Of a DNA stretch of 64,000 nt, positions 34,266 to 45,258 are shown piece by piece. Both the position numbers and the translations under genes were made by a program. The notes below the pieces were generated by a model. It saw only the letters and a list, made by a program, of their open reading frames with translations. It ran no database searches and was not told the origin of the DNA. Position 1 is the first letter of the stretch. The number at the start of each line of letters is the position of its first letter. The stretch covers positions 1,116,001-1,180,000 of the forward strand of contig JBBPFI010000007.1 in assembly GCA_037974965.1 (NCBI GenBank), written 5' to 3'. This DNA is from Dacryopinax spathularia (taxonomy: Eukaryota > Basidiomycota > Dacrymycetes > Dacrymycetales > Dacrymycetaceae).

Positions 34266-37200
34266 TCACCCTATAGCTCGCATAAGCAGGTATCCAACTG
34301 TGGCCACCACCTAGGTCGGTAGTTAAGCACGCCGCTACCAAGAATGGAAGATACCTTACAATTGCGGCAATAATACTAGCTGGGACTCCGTTCTTCAGAA
34401 AATCGACGTTCGTAAGATATCTCCTTCCCACCTCGTCCTCCTGATTCGCTCTGCCGAAGATCAGGACCATGGCGAACAACTGAAACAACGGAAAACTCAC
34501 GCCGTCTGGTTAGGGAAGCCCGAAACAGGCATGCCCATACCCGTTGAGCAGAGCAAAGCGGTAAGCATAATGAGCAGCCGGGGATGTGGATCGGCTAGTC
34601 GTTCACCCACTTCAGCGGCGATGGGGACTAAAAGGACACTGGCAATAGTATGCGAGATGAATGTGGAGACGACCAGGACTACCGCCGAGAGCACCAGAAC
34701 AACCTGGTATAGACCAAGTCCAGAAATCAGGTGGCGAATCTCCAGGTCGAAGCTGTCGATCAGCCCACTTGAAACAACAGCTTTCCCGAGTGCGATGCCT
34801 CCCATCGCGAGGAAGACAACACTCCAGAGGAAGCTTTCAAAATCGGCCTGCCAAATAATCAGCAAGTCACCTGACGGCGCAGGATACCGCCCACCTTTTT
34901 CAAAACACCCGCTCCGAAAAAGGCAACAATGGGGATCAGCGCTATCACCCCCATGTCCCCTACGATGCTTTCCATGCTGTGCTCGACAAGCCATAACGCG
35001 ATGGTGGCAACCGTTACAAAAATTATGTAATACTGGCTGGGGCTTATCGGTTCCTTGGTGGGTCGGATTGGTCGGATTTCTATGGGATTGCCTTCCGCGT
35101 CCTGGGAAGGATTATAGGCCACCAACAGGAGAAGCCAGATGACGACGATGGAAACACCAGACACAGGCAGTGCCACAGCGAACCAACCGAGCCAGTCAAT
35201 TCTGGGTCTCATGGCTTCTAGAGCAATCAGATTCTGGGGAGATGATATAGGAGAACTTTGTCCTCCGATGTTGGCAGCCAGCGCGATCGCAATCTTGTAG
35301 GAAATCAGCAGCGATCAGACTTGGAACCTCTTGCCGCTTACAATGATACATGGGGCAAAACTGGAGTGGGCTGGAAGATTACGTAGGATAGGCTGCTGGC
35401 GGATCAGTATATTTCAGCAGCTGCACTAGACCGTGACGTACGCGGATGAGTGAGAAGCAGAGAGTCGGAGCTGCGACATTGCTAGAAGCCAGTAATTGAG
35501 ACGTCTGGAATATCAAACGAGCTATGACCCCACCTGATCCACATGCTAGCAAAGCAAGCCACGCCCATGAACGACAGTATTACTATGCTGGGTCGAGTTC
35601 CCGCCAGACTCAGAAGACGGGTTACGAGGAGTCGATCTATATTTGATTTGCTCAGGGCCGAAGCAATGGTGAATCCGCCTATGAGGAGCATAATGGTCGG
35701 GGAGAACATGACAGAAAATATGTACCTGCTTAGATTTTAGTCACATGAGGTCGATCGACGGCGAAACACGCACTTTGTTGCTTCAACCGCACCCAAACGC
35801 TCTCCTCCATCGTCGACGGACTTGATAACCCTGAGCATCACAACGAGTAACGGTACCAACATGGATGTCACAAACAGTGGAATGGCCTGCTGAAATGATT
35901 AACTCCACCTCTTGGTTTCTCCCGGATACTGACCTCGGTTGCCCAAAGCAGCGTGCAAAGGATCAGAATGGCGAGACAATTCTGTCTTTCCACTTCCTCC
36001 ATAATCTTGACGTTCAGGAGGACCACGAAGACGAGGACGCTGGTAACCAGCAGGATGAACTTCGTGGTGATACCCACACTTCCGAAAGGTGTCCACATCG
36101 CAAACCATGTCGACGTCCCCTCCCCAGGAACGACAGCGTCGACGGTTGTGAGGAGGCCATCGGATTGCCCGCTTCGTTCTCGGCTGATCATCTGACGCCA
36201 TACCGTGTCTCTCTCCCACACGATCTGGTTGAGAAAATCAGAAGTCGATGCAGACCTCTCAGAAACCAAGACTAACGTGTTCCCTCTGATGTAGTCTAAG
36301 CTGTCGTCGTGCTGCTCCTACGTCACCTTTTGTGACGCATCGAGCGTACAACTCGATCAAGGTGTTGATAGCCTCGGATATCCTGGCTTTCGTTGCGGCC
36401 TGAAAGGGACGAGCCTTCTCCACTTTGTTTCGCAGATACTCATTTTTCAACTGTGGTGCACATGAATAAGCTACCGTCTCAAGGCCTTTGGATAGGCTCA
36501 CTTCGTTCTCCGTAACTTTGTCATATCTAAACACATAAGTCAGAACTCAGCAAGCAGTGCGTAGGAAGACTGACTTCTTGAGGATTTTGGTGAACCCAGT
36601 AAAGTTTAATTCCACATAAGACTTGAGGGACGTAAAGGCGATGTACAGAGATGTGATTCGTCGCTTGAAAATCAGACGAGTGTCGGTAGCGTAATCTGTC
36701 GAAGAAGTCCAGATGTCATGAGAGTCGCCAGTTTCAGACGCATTGCTCGTCACACTGCGAAATAGGCCGCCCAAAGGATTGGTCGAAGCCGACCGAGAGC
36801 GACCATGAGTGTATGGGCTCGGCTCTCTCCTTCCATTTACACCACGAGATCCACCACCTCCACCAAGTTCAAGATCCACCGATGTTTTACTGTTGGCGCT
36901 CAGAGCACGCCTTCTCCCTGTTTGCATGCCGTCGAGGTGACGCTCTGGAGACGGTGATCTAACTGCTTGCTCCTGGCCGTCTTCTTCTACCTCTTCTTCT
37001 TCTTCGTCTCCATCCTCGCTCTCGTCGGGAAGGCCCGCTTGCTGCGGATGCTGTGACTGACTTTCCACATCCACCACCAGCTCGTCCAACTCCTGGAACA
37101 GGACAGCTTCCTGTTCATCGTAGAATGCGCATATTCTAGCGAGTTCGTGGTCTAACTGTTGAGAGAACGTGTCGTTCGATCGACTGCGGGTGGAGTCAGA

Positions 37201-37466
37201 GGACATCAAAGCGGATCGCTCGCTGATGGTTGCTTGGGTGTTCGGTGCATTCTGCGCGCTCTCGATTTCGTATATCCGGTTCTTTAGTGAAGCATAACTG
37301 CACACAACATAGTCATCAGAGGAGAGAAACCAAGCGCATCTCTTGGACCGTACTCTATGTACTTGTCCAGCCATTCCGGAGCCGAGTTATACTGTAATGC
37401 TGTCCTATGAGCGATGTTAGACGTAAGAACGGTGATGTGCGAGGTAGTGGCATACTCGAATTTCAT
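34266..37466 (-). CDS. PHO91: SPX-domain phosphate transporter (Pho87/Pho90/Pho91 family)
   Basis: Low-affinity phosphate transporter with an N-terminal SPX domain (inositol pyrophosphate sensor) and a DASS-type (divalent anion:Na+ symporter) membrane domain, on the vacuole (Pho91) or plasma membrane (Pho87/90). The start at 37466 plus a 51-base intron gives MKFETALQYNSAPEWLDKYI; a second intron gives DYASLKNRIYEIES. These match the SPX N-terminus. An acidic linker (about 36950-37110) follows, then RRITSLYIAFTSLKSYVELN and TGFTKILKK with the basic SPX helix. The membrane part includes RQNCLAILILCTLLWATE, MFSPTIMLLIGGFTIASAL, ALAANIGGQSSPISSPQNLI and SHTIASVLLVPIAAEVGERL. The last intron yields IVVATVGYLLMRAIG and the TGA at 34266. 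Paralogue and membrane cannot be fixed from sequence; PHO91 is the best guess. Confidence 0.85.
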
Positions 37467-38034
37467 TGCGTAGGTTCTGTCAGGAGGCAGAACACCGCTC
37501 TGGTCTCGAACCGGCTCGAGCGCCAAGTATTCGTGAGCACTATCGGTGCCTTTGACCAACCAACGCTTTACGAGCCAGGCCAGACTTGGGAGATGGACGA
37601 TGTCGCTTGGCGATGTTATACTTCAAAGAACCCAGTTCTGTGCGAGGCGTCATTCACGCGCCAGCTTAAGTGGCGCTCCGTCGCATTCAGGGGTTCTACT
37701 GTGGTAGTACGTGCACTAGAAACCGACCCCAGTGGTACTGCTGTGATTGTGGTGCAAAATGGTCTCGAACAGTGGCATGGATACTAGTGAATGTACGAAT
37801 GTCTCCTTGCCGAGTGTTAGGACACATCACCTACGGGAAAGGCTAGGCACTAGAGGGGTCCATACAAGTCTCGCGCGCTACAACTTAGTAGAAAAGAAGT
37901 ACCTTGTCCTGTTGGAGCAGGGGAGCTCTAGGCTGGTGAATGACCAGGAAACCTTACACCTTGTTACAATGAAAGTCGACTCAAAATGTTACAGAACAGG
38001 AAACCGCTCAAATTCTGCTCAGACTGTAAGCACC
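37467..38034. other. Intergenic, phosphate transporter promoter
   Basis: Between the start of the SPX transporter and the stop of the glutaredoxin gene, both on the minus strand. A 126-codon plus-strand frame (37407-37787) overlaps the SPX exon and has no domain, so I leave it out. No CACGTG is visible here. Confidence 0.45.
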
Positions 38035-38950
38035 TCACGCGGATGCTACGACTTCATCGAACTCGCCGGTGGACACCATCTCCTTGATCTGTCGAAGCCA
38101 TCAGCACGAAGCCAGTCCACTTGTCGAGGAACTCACGATGTCTAGCCCCCCGACAAACTCGCCATTGACAACGAGCTGGGGGAAGGTGGGCCAATTATTG
38201 ATCACTTTGAGTCCTACCAATCGTCCAGGCATGAGCAGACGCGTTGAGGGGCAATGCTAGTCGAAGAGGCGTACCCGAGCGCACTGAATCATCCGACAGG
38301 ATATCAAAATGATCGAACTGAACGCCGTGCTTTCGCAGAATCTCCACCGTTTGTCGAGAGAATCCACATCGTGGCGCATCGGGACTACCTTTCATGAATA
38401 GCATGACTTTACTACGATTCATAAGCGCTTTCAAGCGAGCGTTCATCTCTTCGGGTGTCTCGGTCCGTGGCGCGCCGCCAGCACCACCCGCCATGTGCGT
38501 CGCCAGCGCTGTTTGTAGGGCTTGGGCATCCGCGCCGGAAATACGACTGAGCAACGTGTGGCCCTAGAATGGCCGGTCATGCGTCAGAAGGCTATCAACG
38601 GCAGTTCGCGGTCCCCCGGAGCTCACTTTGAGCAGGATGAGGGATGGCACGGCCTCTATTTCGAACGATTCCGAGATGTCGGGCTGCTCCTCTGCCTCTA
38701 TCTGTTCGGATGCCGCATCAGTGCTGTGACCAAACCGCAATAATGTTGAAGAAGGTTGGGGACGGACCATGAGAACGAGCAGAGACGGATAGCGCCTTGC
38801 TGTTTCCAACACGACCTCGTTCATTTGCTTGCAGGGTGCTGCCCATGGCGCCCAGAAGTTGAGTAGCGAAAGTCTGGAAAGATCCTCGGAAAGAAGTGCC
38901 TGGAAATGGGCAGGCGAGTCGACGGTATGGTAATTCGGAGGAGTTGCCAT
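38035..38950 (-). CDS. GRX4: Monothiol glutaredoxin with thioredoxin-like domain (Grx3/Grx4 type)
   Basis: Cytosolic or nuclear protein that binds a [2Fe-2S] cluster with glutathione and regulates iron sensing. The N-terminal thioredoxin-like domain has [12 protein letters not shown], the WAxxC-type remnant site of Grx3/4, and [10 protein letters not shown]. The glutaredoxin domain has [20 protein letters not shown] with the CGFS active site, then [11 protein letters not shown] and, after an intron, [20 protein letters not shown] and VGGLDI with the glutathione-binding WP-TFPQ and GG-D. A final intron (GTGAGT..GACAG) joins [14 protein letters not shown] and the TGA at 38035. The start at 38950 fits the family; an in-frame upstream ATG at 39094 would add a His/Pro-rich tail. 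Divergent from ornithine decarboxylase. Confidence 0.9.
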
Positions 38951-39842
38951 TGGAGGAGATGGAAGGGCACGATAAGGCTGTTGGCCAATGATGGATCGGA
39001 TTGCACCAAAAGGCGAGTGCGGGTGGTGGGGTGCTGTGTTGACAGGCGAGGAGGAAGGATGGTGAGGGATGTGATGGTGTGAGGGGCCGTCCAAGGATAG
39101 ACAGGGTGTTTATAAATCCAGGCGACGGGAATGGCGACAGCAGCGAGGAGGGATGGCGAAGGGGGGGAATGGCCCTTTTATGGATGACGTAAACCGATAT
39201 GGAAAGTCGAGCGGTGGCCGGATCCAGAATGTCGGCCAACCCGGGTTTACCGTCACTGTGCCTGCGGTCAGTGCATCAGCGCGGCAGTGACTTCCCTCGC
39301 CCTAACAAATTTACCGCGTACCACTTCGCCCCCCACCCCACCCCCTCAACAACAACAAACCCCCTTCCCTACTTCAACCCATCATTCCCTCCATATAACA
39401 CTCGCGTCAAACGTCTTCCCTCCTTCTCCTTCTCACATATAAAATCCACCCAGCCGGTATCCACATCCTGGACTGCTGAATAAAAGGTGGTCCCCGAACT
39501 CGCCCACCATTCCTGCGCTAGATCCTAGATTGCTCCACAGAGAGTGAGCCATTCCTTCACCCCCTCCCCCTAGCACAGGCCACTAACCGTCGTTATCGCT
39601 CGATTAGGTGGTGCTCCGTCCGAGGTTTGCATTTTGCTTGCCACTAGAAAGAAATTACTTTCCTGACTCTCTCGCCCAGGCGACCCTCCTTGACGCCACC
39701 TTTGCCGCACCACTACTCTTGTATTCCCAACCTCCTCGCTAGCGGGAGTAACACCGGGTCTCTCTCTTTCGCTCGTGCGAGACCAAGAGGCAGTCCCCGT
39801 CAAAAGATACCGAAAGACAAACTCATCCAAACACGACCGGCA
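38951..39842. promoter_or_regulatory. Divergent promoter of glutaredoxin and ornithine decarboxylase genes
   Basis: About 890 bases between two outward-facing start codons. The right part is strongly C/T-rich (39320-39430), followed by a TATA-like CATATAAAA near 39436-39444. A GTGAGC at about 39545 and a GATTAG ending at about 39608 could bound an intron in the decarboxylase 5' leader. These are consensus matches only. Confidence 0.4.
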
Positions 39843-41415
39843 ATGTTGAAGACCTACACACAGCCCGACACCGGGCTATCCGTTTACCAGTCCACATTCG
39901 AGGAAATTGAGAGCGAAGTATCGGCCGGGTTGGACACCTGCACAGACGACACCGCGATTCTCACGCCCCACGACGCTGTCTTACCTCCGCCTTACCCGGC
40001 GGATGACCAGGATGACGCTGAGGATGTGGACGGTTTCTTTGCAGACCTCCCTCCGGTCCTACGGGGCGAACCGCAGGAGATTATGAGGCGATTAATATGC
40101 GAAAGGCAGAGTGCATCTGACGGTGATGTCGATGCCGAGAAGGCCTTCTTCGTCGCTGATCTGGGCAACGTCTGGGTGCAACATATGAAGTGGAAGCGGT
40201 TTCTGCCACGCGTGGTTCCTTACTACGGTATGCAAGTGTTGCAGCCGCTACTGCAGTGTTATTAATCGTTTTCTGTAGCAATTAAATGCAACCCCGACCC
40301 TTACGTCCTTCGCTTGCTGGCTTCCTTGGGAGCTGGATTCGACTGCGCGTCTTACGGCGAGATTTCGCGCGTCTTGTCCATCGGAGTGGATCCATCGCGC
40401 ATCATTTTCGCAAATCCTTGCAAGCCGGCTTCCTTCGTCCGCAATGCCGCCCAATTGGGCGTCGATCTGATGACGTTTGATAACGCTGACGAGCTACACA
40501 AGATTGCGCGCATCCATCCGAACGCCCAACTGGTGCTGCGCATTCTGACGGACGATTCGAAGAGTCTCTGCAGACTGGGCTTGAAGTTCGGCGCCTCATT
40601 GGCTTCTGTCCCTTCCTTGCTCAGTATCGCAAAATCCCTCCATCTCAACGTCGTGGGCGTCAGCTTCCATGTCGGCAGTGGCTGCTATGACTCTCATGCG
40701 TTTGTTGATGCGATTGAGCGTGCTCACGTTGCCTTCAACATTGGACGCGGCGTTGGTTACCGATTCACGCTGCTTGATATCGGTGGTGGATTTGAGTCGA
40801 AAGACTTCGAGCAAACCGCCCTCCTCGTCGATCGTGCCCTCAACGAGTACTTCCCGGCCGAGGATGGCGTCCGCATTATCTCGGAACCAGGTCGCTTTTA
40901 TGTTGCTGGTGCCTTTTCGTTGGCCACCCATGTTATCGCCCGACGGCCTGTGCAGTCCAAAGGTGTCGCTACCGATGGCGACGACGCAGATCCCAACATT
41001 ATGTGTAAGCACAACATTTTCTGACAACTATCGTGGGTTGACGTCTACCTCAGATTACATCAATGATGGCGTCTATGGCTCATTCAACTGCATCCTTTTC
41101 GACCACCAAATCGTCCATCCGTACGCTATCACCGTCAAGCATGAGTTTTTTTCCCCCGACCATTCGACCGAAACACTTTGCAGTGTCTGGGGACCCACAT
41201 GCGATAGCATCGATTGCGTCAATGCTAGAGCCATGCTCCCTTCGGACTTGCAGATTGGCGATTGGATCGGATTCGACAATATGGGTGCTTATACCCTCTG
41301 TGCAGCTAGCCAGTTCAACGGGTTCGAGGAGAGTGCAGTGCACTACTGTTCGGGCACCGGGGAACGCTCACGTGCTGTGCGGCAGGCTTTGCGAGATTTC
41401 CCATTGTCTAAGTAG
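39843..41415 (+). CDS. SPE1: Ornithine decarboxylase
   Basis: PLP enzyme that makes putrescine from ornithine, the first step of polyamine synthesis, in the cytosol. Exons 39843-40227, 40279-41004 and 41054-41415 give 490 residues. The first intron splits PYY/AIKCNPDP, the site of the PLP-binding Lys. Further on are SFHVGSGCYDS, LLDIGGGFE (phosphate binding), IISEPGRFYV and YYINDGVYGSFNC. WGPTCDSID holds the catalytic Cys that distinguishes the decarboxylase from antizyme inhibitor. GDWIGFDNMGAYT and FNGF close the barrel. An in-frame ATG at 39690 would add 51 residues without homology, so 39843 is preferred. The acidic N-terminal region of about 90 residues is typical of fungal forms. No antizyme gene is visible nearby. 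Confidence 0.96.
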
Positions 41416-41701
41416 CATCGTTTAACCTCCAAACAATGATGGTGTTGTAGTGCCCTTATGACGGTGAATATGAAGGAGAAACTATGAATGTCTGAACCGA
41501 TAATGAAATCGAGTGGCTTGCACTTGATGCGTAAGTAGTTACTTACCACTGTACCTTTAGCGCCCGTGCGCGCGCTCCGCGCAATGACTCGCAATGGGCG
41601 GAAGCTGATGCGTCTATGCTTCCAACGTCAAAGTTAGCGGCCCAAGTCGGACCATCCACTCAACAAGAAGCCCGTCGACCCTCGCTCTCACCTTCGGCGA
41701 A

Positions 41702-44700
41702 AATGAAGTTCATGATAGACGGTCTACCTGTACGATTCAAGAGTGGTTGACGTCCAAGTATACTGATTCGCACTCAGATAATCTTTCCGTATGACCGCAT
41801 ATACCCAGGTGAGGGGGATGTCCGACTGCAGCCGTTCGTTCTCATTACGGAAAACCAGAACAATACTCTTACATGTGTGATCTCAAGAAGACGCTGGATG
41901 CTGAGGCAAGGGACATAACTCAGGCTCAATAACGGTTTCTTATCCCAGTTGAAGGGTCACGGAGTACTCGAGATGCCTTCGGGCACTGGCAAAACAGTCT
42001 CGCTGCTCTCACTTATTGTATCTTATCAACAGGTGTGAACCATGTGCAAGTCCCTCATGATCCTGCAGATGCTGACGCAATACAAGCATTCCCCACATCC
42101 GCGCAAACTCATCTACTGTTCTCGTACCGTGCCGGAGATCGAGAAAGCCCTATCAGAGCTCCAGCGATTGATGAAATATCGTATTGCACAAGCTGAAACC
42201 CCTGGAGAGCGCGAAAAGGAAGAGAACTTCAGAGGTCTAGGGCTAACAAGCAGGAAGAATCTGTGTTTGCATCCTGAAGTAGGTGCTACGAAATGCGTCC
42301 GGTGTTTGTTGACGAGCCTTCAGTGCGACTAGGTGAGTAAAGAGAAGAAAGGCAAGGTGGTGGATGCCCGCTGTCGAGATCTTACAAACTCGGCGGCGTG
42401 CGAGAAGGGGCGTGCGAATCCTGGCTCTGTACCACTGTGCGATTGGCACGAGGTACCCGTCCTTTCTATCGTGAAGTGCCGCCCCCTCACCCCCCGCCTT
42501 AGAAACTTGGAGAGAAGGAACCTGGGAATTTGATACCCCCAGGGGTGTACACGCTAGCTGAGGTATTGCAGTACGGAAGGGATGAGGGCGTCTGCCCCTA
42601 CTTCACTATCCGGCGCATGGTTTGTCTCCGATGACGCACGCAAAGATGGCCACCCACACCTGTGCAGATGCCATTCGTCGATGTCATTATTTACTCTTTT
42701 CACTACTTGCTGGATCCCAAGGTCGCCGAACAAGTATCGAAGGAATTCTCGAAAGACGCTATCGTTGTGTTCGATGAGGCACACAATATCGGTCAGTACT
42801 CGTCTATACCGCAGAGAGTATTGTTTCTAACTTGCGCAGACAACGTCTGCATCGAATCTCTGAGCATAGATCTCACCAGGCCGATGCTGGATTCTGCTGC
42901 ACGAAGTGTTTCCAAGCTGACGGAAAAGATTGAAGAGTGCGTTGCGCTCTGGTCCATGGGGCGCTGCGCTCAAGGGCCGATACCAGGATTAAGGAGACGG
43001 ATGCTTCAAAGCTGCAGGATGAATATGCTAAGCTAGTTGAAGGGCTTCAGGAAGCCAATGACGAAGTAACAGACGAAGACGCATTTATCGCTAACCCTGG
43101 TATGCCCCTTACGTCGCCTCGCACCCTTTTCTTTATCTTCCCTGATTGTGTCCGATCAGTTCTTCCCGATGATCTTCTGAAGGAGGCCGTCCCTGGCAAC
43201 ATCCGCAAAGCGGAACACTTCGTTGCTTTTTTGAAGCGTTTCGTGGAATATCTCAAGGTTGGTGGTAACCTGGGTCATCACTCCATCTCATGCGTCCGCT
43301 GTAGACACGAATGCGCGTCCTGCACGTCGTGGCGGAAACGCCCCTTTCCTTCCTGCAACACTTGAAAGACATCACCTATATCGAGCGAAGACCACTTCGG
43401 TACGGCAGCCGCGGAAGCTTTCCGGCCTCCTGATATTGATACGTGCCTAGGTTCTGCGCTGAACGGCTGCAGTCATTGGTTAGAACTCTCGAGTTAAGTA
43501 AGCTCGATGAATATTCTGCTTTGCAGAAGGTTGCGAGCTTCGCCACACTGGTTGCAACTTATGAGAAAGGTGACTACAGGGCGGCAGTGATTAAATTTCT
43601 GGCCAATTCTGACGCTTTACAGGCTTCTTACTTATTTTGGAGCCATTCGAGACTGAAACGGCGACTGTGCCAAATCCTATATTCCACTTTACGTGAGTCC
43701 CGCGGGCTAGTTGCAAGAGGCGCATAACCTCAGTCTATCTGACGTGCAGGTGTCTCGACCCGTCGCTCGCCATAAAGCCAGTATTCGAACGGTTTAGCAG
43801 CGTTGTGATTACTTCGGGGACTATCTCGCCGCTCGACATGTATCCTAAAATGCTTCAGTTCACGCCTGTCATCCAAGAATCATATCCCATGACGTTGACG
43901 AGGAACTGTTTCCTTCCACTAGTGAGCACGATGTACCCTTTTTGCGCAAGGCGTCCTGACCTCGAAAGGTGATCACTCGCGGCAGTGATCAAGTAGCCAT
44001 CAGCTCCCGGTTCGAAGTCAGAAACGATCCGGCTGTGGTTCGAAACTTCGGCAGCATCCTCATCGAATATAGCAAGATAGTGCCTGATGGTATCGTGGCT
44101 TTCTTTCCAAGTTATCTCTACATGGAATCGATTGTTGCAGCGTGGAATGATATGGTACGTGTAGGCCTCCTAGCTGGACGCCTGCGTTAAAGGCCCGTCA
44201 TGCGTAGGGCATTCTCAACGAGGTCTGGAAAAATAAGCTCATATTCGTCGAAACGCCTGACGCCAACGAGACAAGCATCGCGTTGGAAAATTACCGACGA
44301 GTAGGTCTACAAGGCTTGTTGCACTCCGTTCATTATCTTAAGTACCGTAGGCTTGCAACAATGGGCGAGGCGCGGTCATGCTGTCAGTGGCCCGTGGCAA
44401 AGTGTCGGAGGGAATAGATTTCGATCACAATTATGGTCGCGCTGTGATCATGTTTGGGTATGTTACCCTGTGCTTGCCAGCGTTGAAGCTGCTAAATTCT
44501 TCCAGCGTTCCCTACCAATATACCCAAAGCCGTATCTTACGGGCACGGTTGGAGTATCTGCGAGATGCTTACCGAATTCGTGAATCTGAGTTTTTGGCCT
44601 TCGACGCCATGCGCAATGCAGCCCAGTGCGTTGGGCGTGTCCTGCGGGGCAAGACAGACTGGGGCCTCATGGTGTTCGCAGACAAGGTATTGCCCCCGGT

Positions 44701-45090
44701 TCTACTATGAAGGATCCGTCTGATGATTGGCAGCGGTATGCTAGAGCCGACAAGCGCGCGAAGCTTCCTCGATGGATGAATCAGTACATAACGGAAACCG
44801 CATCAAATTTGTCAACCGATATGGCCATTGTATTGTCGAAGCTGTTTATGCGGCAAATATCCCAGAATCCGAACGAGAACCAGACAGGTGTATCATTGTG
44901 GACTCTGGAGCACATTGAACAACGCCAGACAGCGGAAAAGGAAGCTGTTGCACAGATGCAGTTGGATAGTGACAATGCCCCAGCTTCAGGTAGACGTCTC
45001 GCATCTCAGGGGATGTCGGATCATGAAGACGACTTCGAACAGTCATGGGAGAAGTTCGAGGATGAGGAGTTAGCCGGTATACCTCTGTAA
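41702..45090 (+). CDS. RAD3: DNA repair / transcription helicase Rad3 (XPD, TFIIH subunit)
   Basis: 5'-3' DNA helicase of TFIIH, needed for nucleotide excision repair and for transcription start. It opens MKFMIDGLP, then across introns [20 protein letters not shown] and KTLDAE. The Walker A is [15 protein letters not shown]. The iron-sulphur cluster cysteines appear in [23 protein letters not shown] and [19 protein letters not shown] is the DEAH box; [12 protein letters not shown] and [20 protein letters not shown] are motifs V and VI. The protein ends [26 protein letters not shown] and an acidic tail. One intron (41906-41948) starts with GC instead of GT (GAG/GCAAGG). About fifteen introns; middle exon ends are approximate. 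The stop at 45090 may be replaced by a spliced longer end. Confidence 0.9.
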
Positions 45091-45250
45091 CTTGCAGACG
45101 GCCCAGCTGCTGTTAGCGCGTCCTTCGAGGCCTGCAACCGGCACTCTCGTCGCGTATCTGGAGTCCTTGGACGCCATAGCGTTGCGATTGAGAAACATTG
45201 GCGAAGCAGCGGAGAAAGCCCAGATATTCTATAAATACAAGAGTGAATAA
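45091..45250 (+). other. Possible extra C-terminal exon of the Rad3/XPD gene
   Basis: After the stop at 45090 the plus strand has a protein-like stretch with a clean end: TGTLVAYLESLDAIALRLRN and then EAAEKAQIFYKYKSE, stop at 45248-45250. Splicing from the GTATAC just before the stop (at about 45079) to a TAG at about 45118 (40 bases) joins it in frame to the acidic tail. Rad3/XPD proteins do not normally have such an ending. It might instead be the last exon of another small gene or chance. It ends nine bases from the convergent SEC7 stop. Confidence 0.3.
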
Positions 45251-45258
45251 GGACATGC

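Noticed and set aside
34266-34340. A 5S rRNA-like string (GTAGTTAAGCACG)
   Set aside because: It is short, lies at the end of the phosphate transporter gene, and no other part of a 5S rRNA is present.
37407-37787. A 126-codon plus-strand frame upstream of the SPX transporter
   Set aside because: It overlaps the first SPX exon on the other strand and has no recognisable features.
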